A DNA stretch of 19,843 nt from Chordibacter forsetii (lineage in GTDB: Bacteria > Verrucomicrobiota > Verrucomicrobiia > Opitutales > Seribacteraceae): assembly GCF_964187505.1 (NCBI RefSeq), contig NZ_CAXLML010000113.1, positions 1 through 19,843 of the forward strand, given 5' to 3'. Position numbers and translations under genes: made by a program. Under the pieces are notes generated by a model. It worked only from the letters and a program-made list of their open reading frames with translations. It was not told where the DNA came from and searched no databases. This document shows positions 7,382 to 14,008 of the stretch, piece after piece; the stretch's first letter is position 1; each line of letters begins with the position of its first letter.

Positions 7382-8060
7382 TTCCAGTCAGCTCCTCTCT
7401 TACCTTTCTCATCTTGGTGGCGATTCTTCCGTCCAAAAGGCCAAACTTACTCTTAACTTGGCAATCTCCTTTGGATAAGGATGCATCCTCAAAAAATTTT
7501 ACTCTTGGAAGATCTGCGAAAATTGCGTCTTCTCCGTCCAAATTATCAAAAATCCCCGCAATCGCACTCGCAAAACCATCCTCATTTTGCGAAGCATTAT
7601 TATCGTCGACTTCTTGATGATTTATCTGTTTGCCCATGGCTTTGAGCAGTTTTAGATCTTCGGGACAAAGAAACACTTCAAGGTTTTCTTCTTCATCCGC
7701 AAATTCGCCGATTAAAGAACGGACAATTCTCTCAACATCATTTGCACCCAATTCAATACCTGGAATTATTTTTTCAATAATTTCCATAACCAAACCGGGA
7801 AGGTTTTCATTTAATTGATCAAGGGTGTGATCAGTTTTTTTGTTAAGGTTTTCCAGAACACTTTGCTGATTGGCAGCGAACTCATTTCTAAGTTTGTTTA
7901 TTTCAGCTAGGTAGAAATCAGTAGCACTTTTCTTCCCTTCCTCAAATTTTTGACCTGATTCTTCAGCAACCTTTTCAATGGGAACGGGCGGCGAAGAGAC
8001 TGATCTTACACTAAATCCCTTGAGATCATTAGGGAAAGAAACTTTTTTATTGAACGACAA
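7374..8060 (-). CDS. fliH: FliH, flagellar export ATPase regulator
   Basis: FliH dimers bind the FliI N-terminus and FliN, bringing ATPase and cargo to the C ring. The 228-residue product has a Lys/Glu-rich coiled-coil middle part (EEGKKSATDFYLAEINKLRN) and a globular C-terminal half similar to vacuolar ATPase subunit E, with EIIEKIIPGIEL, VFLCPEDLKLL and VKFFEDASLSKGDCQVKSKF. An acidic insert of about 35 residues around DDNNASQNEDGFASAIAG lengthens the C-terminal domain. The only usable start is TTG at 8060, which overlaps fliG by 14 bp; no in-frame ATG occurs before residue 90. The rare start and the deep overlap suggest that its translation depends on fliG. Confidence 0.88.
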   Translation of the reverse strand: MSFNKKVSFPNDLKGFSVRSVSSPPVPIEKVAEESGQKFEEGKKSATDFYLAEINKLRNEFAANQQSVLENLNKKTDHTLDQLNENLPGLVMEIIEKIIPGIELGANDVERIVRSLIGEFADEEENLEVFLCPEDLKLLKAMGKQINHQEVDDNNASQNEDGFASAIAGIFDNLDGEDAIFADLPRVKFFEDASLSKGDCQVKSKFGLLDGRIATKMRKVREELTGNG

Positions 8061-9093
8061 CGTCGCTTCCTCCTGTATCCAAGATAATCTCTTCGTCTTC
8101 CTCGAGTTCTCGGAGGATTTGTATTACACGATCTTGAGCAGATTCAATTTCAGAAAGGCGCTTAGGTCCGAGGAATCCAAGTTGTTCTTCCAAGGCTTCA
8201 ACCGCTCGCTTGGACATGGTCGCATAAACTGCTTTTTTAAGCTCAGGAGAAGCATTTTTCATAGCAATGACCAAATCATCTTGATCGACCTCCTTGGTAA
8301 CTTTGGAAATATCACCTGGACTAAGTCGTACAATATCTTCGAAACGGAACATTCTCTGACGAATTGAACCACCAAGTTTGGGGTTCCTTTTCTCAATACT
8401 TTTCAAAAGTTCCTTGCTTTGTTCCTTATCAAACCAGTTCAATAGATCAGCAGCTGCCTTGACTCCACCAGAGACAACCCGTGGAGACTGGCCTTTTTGA
8501 CCAATTCTCGCACCAAGCGTACTGGCAACAAGCTCAACTTGGGCAAGTGGCGTTGTTTCCATGCTCCCCACCCTTTCAACAACTTGTTCTTGAACATTAG
8601 GCGGCATCATCATTAGTACTTCAGACCCTTTATCAGCGTCTAAATTGGATAAAATAAATGCAATTGTCTGAGGTTGTTCTAAGCGCAAAACATTGTAAAT
8701 CTGACCAGGATCCATCTCCTTTATATCCTCCATAAACTCGAGAGTGTCTCGAACTGGAGAAATGCGGTTCAAAATGTTATTCGCCTTAAAATCTCCGTGT
8801 GCAAGTTCAAGGGTTTTCTTTGCAAACGATAACCCTCCTAAGTTTGAATTCACACTGGATTCAATGATTTCCGAAAACTCATCCAACACACAATCCTTCA
8901 TCTCTTGATTAACCAATGGAAAATCTGCAATTTTTTTACAAATACTATCCGCATCCTTTTGTTCAAAACGCTTTAGTAGAGTGGAGGACGCATCAGGACC
9001 TAAAGCAATCATGAGGAGCGCTAGCTTCTCATGCCTAGACAACCTGGAATAGCGTTCGGAAACGCTCTCTTCTTCTTCCTCTAATTCGTCCAT
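8047..9093 (-). CDS. fliG: FliG, flagellar motor switch and torque protein
   Basis: FliG is the upper C-ring protein: its N-terminus binds FliF, the middle binds FliM, and the C-terminus contacts the stators. The 348-residue protein shows SRHEKLALLMIALGPDASS at the N-terminus, and the middle motif as LRLEQPQTIAFILSNL (residues 139-142 EQPQ, in place of the EHPQ of enteric FliG). The torque domain contains LSPGDISKVTKEVDQDDLVI, MSKRAVEALEEQLGFLGP and KRLSEIESAQDRVIQILREL. The charged residues used for torque are kept. A very acidic N-terminal tail (DELEEEEESVSERYS) precedes the FliF-binding domain. The start ATG at 9093 has no Shine-Dalgarno sequence. Confidence 0.97.
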   Translation of the reverse strand: MDELEEEEESVSERYSRLSRHEKLALLMIALGPDASSTLLKRFEQKDADSICKKIADFPLVNQEMKDCVLDEFSEIIESSVNSNLGGLSFAKKTLELAHGDFKANNILNRISPVRDTLEFMEDIKEMDPGQIYNVLRLEQPQTIAFILSNLDADKGSEVLMMMPPNVQEQVVERVGSMETTPLAQVELVASTLGARIGQKGQSPRVVSGGVKAAADLLNWFDKEQSKELLKSIEKRNPKLGGSIRQRMFRFEDIVRLSPGDISKVTKEVDQDDLVIAMKNASPELKKAVYATMSKRAVEALEEQLGFLGPKRLSEIESAQDRVIQILRELEEDEEIILDTGGSDVVVQ

Positions 9094-9117
9094 ACTAAAC
9101 GCAAGATCGAATAAAAA

Positions 9118-10677
9118 TTACCGAGTTGTACCCGTCTCTAAGTATCTTTTCAAAGCAGTACCTACATTGTCAGGCTTTTCTTGGATCAAATCATTAAGAA
9201 GCTCCGGTGTTAAGCCACTACCCAAACTTCTTGTACCCGAGAGTAGTTGTTGGTCATCTTCATTGAGAACCTGAACCTCGGCATCACTTGGCTTGAACTT
9301 CTTGAGCATTCTCAAGAAGACTATAAAGATAGCTATCGCTAGCACCACACCAAGAAGGTTTTTCAAATGCGGACCATAGGTATCAAGTATTTGTTGAAAT
9401 TGGTTCAGAGTTTCCCCCGCAGGACCAACAAAAGCAGGCAAAAACTCAACCTCGTGAACAGTAACATGAGTACTGAGATCGGACTGGTCGAAACGCGCCC
9501 CAATTGCATTCACAACGGCATCGCGAATACCGTCAATTTCTTGGGTAGTTCTTGGAGACTCACCTTTGGCAATAAGAACGGCAGCACTTCGCCCAACAAT
9601 AGAACCCGGTTCTTGGACTTCTTCCCGAAGCGTACGACTAATCTCAAAGTCAGTGGTCTTACTTTCACGCTTTTCATCGCTTTGAGCCATGAGAGGTTCT
9701 TGTTCAGTTGCGTCTTGACTAACATTAGGCACATTGGCACCCATTCCCGCACCTCTGTTTTGAGGCTTAGTTTCAACGGTTGTAGCCGAGTCCTTGTCAG
9801 AAGTTTGTGTTCTTGGAACCTGCCCTTCTGGGTCAAATTGTTCATCTAAGAGGGTCGAGGATTTGGTATTAAGGTTTACAGAGACTCGTGCAACCACGTT
9901 ATTTTTGCCAACAATGCGGGCAAGCATCGTTTCAATTTTCTCTTCAAGTCTGCGTTCTTGTGCTTGGTATGCTTTCATCATTTGACCAACCACTCCCGCA
10001 GCCCCCTCAACCTCTCCTTCATCTGAAAGCAGATTTCCTTGATTATCAAGAACTGCTACATTGGATTTATTGATACCTTTGACTGAACGTGCTACTAAAA
10101 ATTGAATGGCATTCACATTGCTTTTATCCAAGGTGTTACCTCCAGTATCAACATAAACAGACGCACTTGGACGATCGTTAGGATCCTCGCTTAGCAATAA
10201 ATTATTTTCGGGCTTAACCACAAAAACTTTAGCAGACCTAATTGCATCCATCATGGAAATAGTTCGGGCCAGCTCACCTTGAATGGCTCGGGTGTGATTA
10301 GTACGCTGAACAAAATCACTAATCCCAAAATTACCTTCATCAAAAATTTCGTACCCGACATCGCCACTCTTAGGTAACCCTTTCATCGCCAGTTCCATCC
10401 GTGCAGCAGCCAGTTTGTCTGCAGTGACCAAGATAGAATCGCCACCAGAACCGTACTCAAACTCAATTTGATTGGCTTTTAGAACTTCGGTTACTTCTCC
10501 TAAATCAGCAGCATCTGCTCCGCTTACTAAAGGTCTTAGATCTTTACTTCCACCAGAAAAAGACAGAATCGCCGCACTAACAACGAGGACACCCACAAAA
10601 GCTCCAGTCATCGAAAACTTTTGAGAGGTAGAGAGAGCGTTCCAAATTTCCCCTAATCTGTTTAATCTTTCTTTCAT
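9118..10677 (-). CDS. fliF: FliF, flagellar MS-ring protein
   Basis: FliF forms the MS ring in the inner membrane, the base on which rod, export gate and C ring are built. The 519-residue product has the expected layout: transmembrane helix 1 at about 22-42 (TGAFVGVLVVSAAILSF), then the YscJ/FliF ring-building domain with VLKANQIEFEYGSGGDSILV, GYEIFDEGNFGISDFVQRTN and RTISMMDAIRSAKVFVV. The RBM3/beta-collar region follows (ETMLARIVGKNNVVARVSVN), with a Gln/Asn/Thr-rich collar loop around 285-340. Transmembrane helix 2 is at about 440-460, and a cytoplasmic tail (GLTPELLNDLIQEKPDNVGT) binds FliG. It lies 24 bp before fliG, the usual arrangement. Confidence 0.97.
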   Translation of the reverse strand: MKERLNRLGEIWNALSTSQKFSMTGAFVGVLVVSAAILSFSGGSKDLRPLVSGADAADLGEVTEVLKANQIEFEYGSGGDSILVTADKLAAARMELAMKGLPKSGDVGYEIFDEGNFGISDFVQRTNHTRAIQGELARTISMMDAIRSAKVFVVKPENNLLLSEDPNDRPSASVYVDTGGNTLDKSNVNAIQFLVARSVKGINKSNVAVLDNQGNLLSDEGEVEGAAGVVGQMMKAYQAQERRLEEKIETMLARIVGKNNVVARVSVNLNTKSSTLLDEQFDPEGQVPRTQTSDKDSATTVETKPQNRGAGMGANVPNVSQDATEQEPLMAQSDEKRESKTTDFEISRTLREEVQEPGSIVGRSAAVLIAKGESPRTTQEIDGIRDAVVNAIGARFDQSDLSTHVTVHEVEFLPAFVGPAGETLNQFQQILDTYGPHLKNLLGVVLAIAIFIVFLRMLKKFKPSDAEVQVLNEDDQQLLSGTRSLGSGLTPELLNDLIQEKPDNVGTALKRYLETGTTR

Positions 10678-10692
10678 AAAATATTACAAATT

Positions 10693-11094
10693 CTAAACCT
10701 GCATGCGCATGAGTTCTTTGTACGAATCAACAAGTTTGTTCCTGACCTCTATCATTAAATTAAATGCTACCTTCGATTCTTCTGACTTCACCACAGCTTC
10801 ATGAATATTGTCTGATTTTCCAAGTATAAGATCTTGAGTTTCTTTAGCGGAAACTTTCTTTTTGTGATCCACACCACGAACGAATTTTTCAAACATTTCC
10901 GAAAAACCAGGTGCAGTAACCCGATCAGTAGGTGTTGTTTTATCTATAATTGGAGCAGATATTCGACCGGTTTGCGAAATACCGGATAACGAATGCTGTT
11001 CGGATCCAATTTTGTTGGAAAACTTTTGCGGATTGAGATTAGGGTTTTGCCTAAGCAAATCGTTAAGCGATGGTAGAGATGATACTGCGTCCAT
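10693..11094 (-). CDS. fliE: FliE, flagellar rod-MS ring adapter
   Basis: FliE links the MS ring and export gate to the proximal rod and is the first exported basal-body subunit. The conserved C-terminal half is recognisable: SEMFEKFVRGVDHKKKVSAK, DNIHEAVVKSEESKVAFNLM and IEVRNKLVDSYKELMRMQV, matching the family pattern ending in Y.ei.rm.v. At 133 residues it is somewhat longer than most FliE (about 100); the extra length is a poorly conserved N-terminal segment. It sits between flgC and fliF, its classical place. Confidence 0.92.
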   Translation of the reverse strand: MDAVSSLPSLNDLLRQNPNLNPQKFSNKIGSEQHSLSGISQTGRISAPIIDKTTPTDRVTAPGFSEMFEKFVRGVDHKKKVSAKETQDLILGKSDNIHEAVVKSEESKVAFNLMIEVRNKLVDSYKELMRMQV

Positions 11095-11106
11095 AATAAG
11101 AAAAAT

Positions 11107-11547
11107 TTATCTTCCGATCGCCAAGGCTTGCTGAGCCATGCGACGGGAGGTTTTAACAACAGAAAGGTTGGCTTCGTAAGCTCGAGAAGCACTTATAAGG
11201 TCAATCATTTCTCTAGAAACATCAACATTAGGCATTTCAACCATCCCGTCTTTGTTTGCATGGGGATGTCCAGGATTAAAAATCATTCTCCCGGGCGTTT
11301 GATCATCGTAAACATCGACCACACGAACTCCCTGATAAAGGTTCTCATCCACATAACCCGGTGTGCGACGATCAGGGGTTTTTATAAACTCTTCAAAAGC
11401 AACTTCCTTGCGCTGGTAAACCTTTCCTGACGCATCTTGAGTAGTATTGGAATTTGCGATGTTTTGGGCAATAACTTCGAGACGAATTTTTTCTGCTGAC
11501 AATGCACTGCCCGTTGATTCGACCCCTGGTATAAGATTCATTGTCAT
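11107..11547 (-). CDS. flgC: FlgC, flagellar proximal rod protein
   Basis: FlgC is a subunit of the proximal rod, assembled after FliE and FlgB. The 146-residue length is close to the usual 135-145. The N-terminal rod motif is RLEVIAQNIANSNTTQDASG (residues 22-41). The centre holds YQRKEVAFEEF and GVRVVDVYDDQTPGRMIFNP, including the family hallmark P..Y.PGHP-like NPGHPHANKDGMVEMPNVDV. The C-terminus is REMIDLISASRAYEANLSVV. A second Met at residue 3 is a possible start. It lies 6 bp after flgB. Confidence 0.96.
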   Translation of the reverse strand: MTMNLIPGVESTGSALSAEKIRLEVIAQNIANSNTTQDASGKVYQRKEVAFEEFIKTPDRRTPGYVDENLYQGVRVVDVYDDQTPGRMIFNPGHPHANKDGMVEMPNVDVSREMIDLISASRAYEANLSVVKTSRRMAQQALAIGR

Positions 11548-11553
11548 ATAGTC

Positions 11554-11943
11554 TTAGATTCTACCCTTAATGGCTAAGTTTAATTCCTTCAATGTTCCAC
11601 CAACTGAGTTGGATAAATACTCATAATTCAGTGCATTCCGGTTCATCGCGAGCATCTCCTCGTCTAGTTGAACTGTATTTCCATCCATGCGAACCGGTTT
11701 AGCTTGACGATCCTCAACACTTCGAGGGTTCAACCCCTTGACTCGACGAAAATCTTTACGATCTACTGCCCTTCTTAATTCGACAGAAAAATCCTTTGGA
11801 AGATCTCTTCTTTTGAAGCCTGGAGTTTCCACATTGGCCAAATTGTTGGACAAAGCCTCATGCCTGAGGTGAGTAGCATCCAGCAGTTTTTTTGAAACAA
11901 GGTAGTTTTCTTGGCTGTAAAGGTTGTCAAGAATGGCAGTCAT
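11554..11943 (-). CDS. flgB: FlgB, flagellar proximal rod protein; first gene of the flagellar operon
   Basis: FlgB is a proximal rod subunit. The family motif LSNNLANVETPGFKRRDL and the C-terminal LNYEYLSNSVGGTLKELNLA identify it. I chose ATG 11943 (129 aa, MTAILDNLYSQENYL) over ATG 11964 (136 aa) for two reasons. Family members usually begin with a MLD-like start about 30 residues before the NNLAN motif, which fits 11943. A near-consensus sigma-54 promoter at 11956-11971 predicts transcription from about 11945, downstream of the 11964 codon. If both are right, the leader is only about 2 nt long, so the mRNA would be practically leaderless. If the promoter is not real, ATG 11964 stays possible. 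Confidence 0.93.
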   Translation of the reverse strand: MTAILDNLYSQENYLVSKKLLDATHLRHEALSNNLANVETPGFKRRDLPKDFSVELRRAVDRKDFRRVKGLNPRSVEDRQAKPVRMDGNTVQLDEEMLAMNRNALNYEYLSNSVGGTLKELNLAIKGRI

Positions 11944-11955
11944 CGGCGAATACAA

Positions 11956-11971
11956 TGCAATCATCGCGCCA
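11956..11971 (-). promoter_or_regulatory. Sigma-54 (RpoN) promoter of the flagellar operon, -24/-12 elements
   Basis: On the minus strand the bases read TGGCGCGATGATTGCA. The sigma-54 consensus is TGGCAC-N5-TTGCA/T. Eleven-base agreement is broken only by G for A at the fifth position, and the diagnostic GG-N10-GC spacing is exact. Counting 12 nt from the -12 C puts the start of transcription near 11945, just before ATG 11943 of flgB. Sigma-54 control of rod and hook genes is established in Campylobacter, Helicobacter, Pseudomonas and Vibrio. The site lies immediately before the first gene of a 17-gene flagellar run, and the divergent gene is an NtrB-type kinase; both fit such control. No enhancer site could be recognised by eye. 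Confidence 0.72.
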
Positions 11972-12009
11972 AATAGAGGCTTAATTTCCAGGGGATATTT
12001 TGACTTAAT

Positions 12010-13590
12010 GTGACAGGAGAAGAACGAAGATTGCCTTTTTCCTGCAAGCGGGGCTATAAATTTTTAGACAACTTGAAAATTCCCAATTTTGAAATTAGCC
12101 AAGTCGCCTTGGATGACAAAGGATGTATCATCCAATCCGCAGAATCCTTTGCCGCATGGATTGGAGAGTCTAATGAGAATCTTCTAAGTCGAAATTTTTA
12201 CGAACTTATTACAAGCATAGATCCGAGTTGGAGTCTTGTGATTGATCAAAATTTCCACCTAAATTCGTTCGAAAAATTTTTGCCGATCTCTTCTACTGAA
12301 GGTGAATCATCTATTGGCTTAAGCTTAGTTTATTGCAGGTATGAGACTTTAGGTGTACTTGCTATCTCAACATCCCTAGCTCCTCACGAATCACTCAGAA
12401 AAGCGTTCCTGGGAGATTTAATGAAAGACCCAAGGGCGTTGGCAAATACGCTCATTCGACTCCAAAAAGCTGAAAGCCGCCTTTCTGACTATGTAAGCAA
12501 CTTCCCTGGTATCTTTTTTACACAACGACCAGACATGACCTTTAGCTATCTTTCAAGAGGAGTACAAAAACTATTCCCCTTAGACTATAAGGAAATGTAT
12601 AGGAATGGTGGACTCTTTCTTGAAAAAATTGTCGAACAAGATCGAGCTCACTTTCAAAGAGAGTTAACTTCTCACGAAAAAATCAATGGAACATTTAGTT
12701 TAAGCTACAGAATTCGGATTCCACCAGCAGACAAAATCATCTACCTTTTGGATGTTCGAACTCCCATCATAACAGCAACAAATAAAACATTAGGCTTTGA
12801 TGGGGTATTTATTGACATAACGAGACAAGCGATTGCCGAGCATAGGCTGACCAATTCAGTATGGAGAGAGGGATTGGCAACCTTAACAAATGGTCTCGTC
12901 CATGACTTTAGTAACCTCATGGCAGGTATTTTTTCTATCAGTGAACTTTACTATTCAATGATGAAAAAGGATGACCCTATGGCAAACGGGATGGGACAGA
13001 TTAAAAAAAGTGCCTTACAGGCTCAAAAGCTAGTTCGTCGTATTATAGACCTGCATCGGGACAAACCTGCCACTCGTTCTCTCCATGACCTAAAAACCCT
13101 TTTAAGTGATCAAATGGACCTTGTTGGCATTCTAATACCTCCAAGTGCAAAAATCATTACAAAGTTCTCTAAAGAACCAATGTTGGCCTACATCGAAGAG
13201 ACTGGATTTAGGCAAGTAATCTTAAACTTAGTAATTAATGCCCGCGATGTAATAGCTAAAAGAGGTAAAATTAAAATTACTTTAAGAAAAGTTTCACGGG
13301 GCGATTTACTAACTGAAAACCACCGAGGTCAACAAACCAAAGTGTTAAAAGACGGGGCAGAAGTTATCATTTCTGATAATGGGCCCGGAATTCAACTTGA
13401 TATTTCAGATAAAATATTTGATCCATTTTTTACAACCAAAGACTCGAATGCTGGCTCAGGCTTCGGCCTTTACAACTGCAAACTTTTTGTCGAAGACCAC
13501 AAAGGAACGATTGGATTTAATTCAAAACCGGGCAAAGGCACATCTTTTTTCTTTTATCTCCCCCTTGATCCAAGAAGAGATGATCAATAA
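12010..13590 (+). CDS. Soluble PAS-PAS sensor histidine kinase of NtrB/FlgS/FleS type, candidate flagellar regulator
   Basis: This 526-residue kinase has no transmembrane segment and is probably cytoplasmic. It has two PAS-like domains (about 25-130 and 155-275; the second ends in a PAC-like GVFIDITRQAIAEHRL). A HisKA domain follows with phospho-acceptor His298 in GLVHDFSNLMAGI, a form typical of NtrB-like and hybrid kinases. The catalytic domain has the N box LVINARD (Asn410), the D box ISDNGPGI (Asp456), the F box IFDPFFTTK and the G box GSGFGLYNC. All kinase motifs are intact. There is no receiver domain, and no response regulator gene is adjacent. The start is GTG 12010; a TTG about 21 codons later is possible. 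It is transcribed divergently from flgB across a sigma-54 promoter, the arrangement expected for a FlgS/FleS-like kinase that phosphorylates an RpoN activator. That role is inference. Confidence 0.88.
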   Translation: MTGEERRLPFSCKRGYKFLDNLKIPNFEISQVALDDKGCIIQSAESFAAWIGESNENLLSRNFYELITSIDPSWSLVIDQNFHLNSFEKFLPISSTEGESSIGLSLVYCRYETLGVLAISTSLAPHESLRKAFLGDLMKDPRALANTLIRLQKAESRLSDYVSNFPGIFFTQRPDMTFSYLSRGVQKLFPLDYKEMYRNGGLFLEKIVEQDRAHFQRELTSHEKINGTFSLSYRIRIPPADKIIYLLDVRTPIITATNKTLGFDGVFIDITRQAIAEHRLTNSVWREGLATLTNGLVHDFSNLMAGIFSISELYYSMMKKDDPMANGMGQIKKSALQAQKLVRRIIDLHRDKPATRSLHDLKTLLSDQMDLVGILIPPSAKIITKFSKEPMLAYIEETGFRQVILNLVINARDVIAKRGKIKITLRKVSRGDLLTENHRGQQTKVLKDGAEVIISDNGPGIQLDISDKIFDPFFTTKDSNAGSGFGLYNCKLFVEDHKGTIGFNSKPGKGTSFFFYLPLDPRRDDQ

Positions 13591-14004
13591 TCAAAGAGGA
13601 GTCACCGGAACTAACTTGCCCTTTTCATAAAACATTTCGGTTCTTATAATACCATACGGATCGTAAAATCTCATCGGTCCATGCAGCTTACCTTCTAGGT
13701 ATTGTGCTTCTACCCAAGAACCATCGGGAGATTTCTTAATGCTTTTACCGTTGAGCAGTCCATTTAAATATTTTTGGCTAGTTGACTGGTGTTCACCAAC
13801 TCGATCGACATTTCCAGTGTAAGCTTTACCAGAACTACGATCAACTAGCAAAGTAGGTGTGTCCAATTCTGAACTTACCGATTCAGTAAATTGAAAACTT
13901 TCCACAAAGTCGGATTCTGTTCCATTAAAGTCGTTATTCCTAGCTAATTGACCGTCTCCACACCCTAATATGATAAAAAGACATAACCATTGAAAGAGCT
14001 TCAC
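13591..14004 (-). CDS. Small lipoprotein with MORN/YwqK-like repeats
   Basis: From GTG 14004 the 137-residue product begins MKLFQWLCLFIILGCGDGQ, a short lipoprotein signal peptide with lipobox IILGC and mature Cys15. The C-terminal half has repeats of the MORN/YwqK kind: QKYLNGLLNGKSIKKSPDGS, EAQYLEGKLHGPMRFYDPYG and IRTEMFYEKGKLVPV, the pattern Y.nG...G....y...G. Its function is unknown; such proteins are often named YwqK-family antitoxins, without proof here. Longer readings from ATG 14046 or 14154 would bury the signal peptide and overlap the upstream FmdB-like gene. GTG 14004 lies 4 bp after that gene's stop, so the two are probably cotranscribed. Its stop codon directly abuts the stop codon of the convergent kinase gene. 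Confidence 0.75.
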   Translation of the reverse strand: MKLFQWLCLFIILGCGDGQLARNNDFNGTESDFVESFQFTESVSSELDTPTLLVDRSSGKAYTGNVDRVGEHQSTSQKYLNGLLNGKSIKKSPDGSWVEAQYLEGKLHGPMRFYDPYGIIRTEMFYEKGKLVPVTPL

Positions 14005-14008
14005 AGCT

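Noticed and set aside
7978..8367. Plus-strand open frame of 129 codons opposite the fliG-fliH junction
   Set aside because: Both opposite frames are clearly FliG and FliH; the plus-strand product has no family features.
9740..9760. TGGCACCCATTCCCGC as a plus-strand sigma-54 site inside fliF
   Set aside because: The GG to GC spacing is 11, not 10, and no plus-strand gene follows.
9367..9849. Plus-strand open frame of 160 codons opposite fliF
   Set aside because: It is antisense to a well-conserved FliF region and its translation is basic and low in recognisable domains; its length follows from the codon use of fliF.
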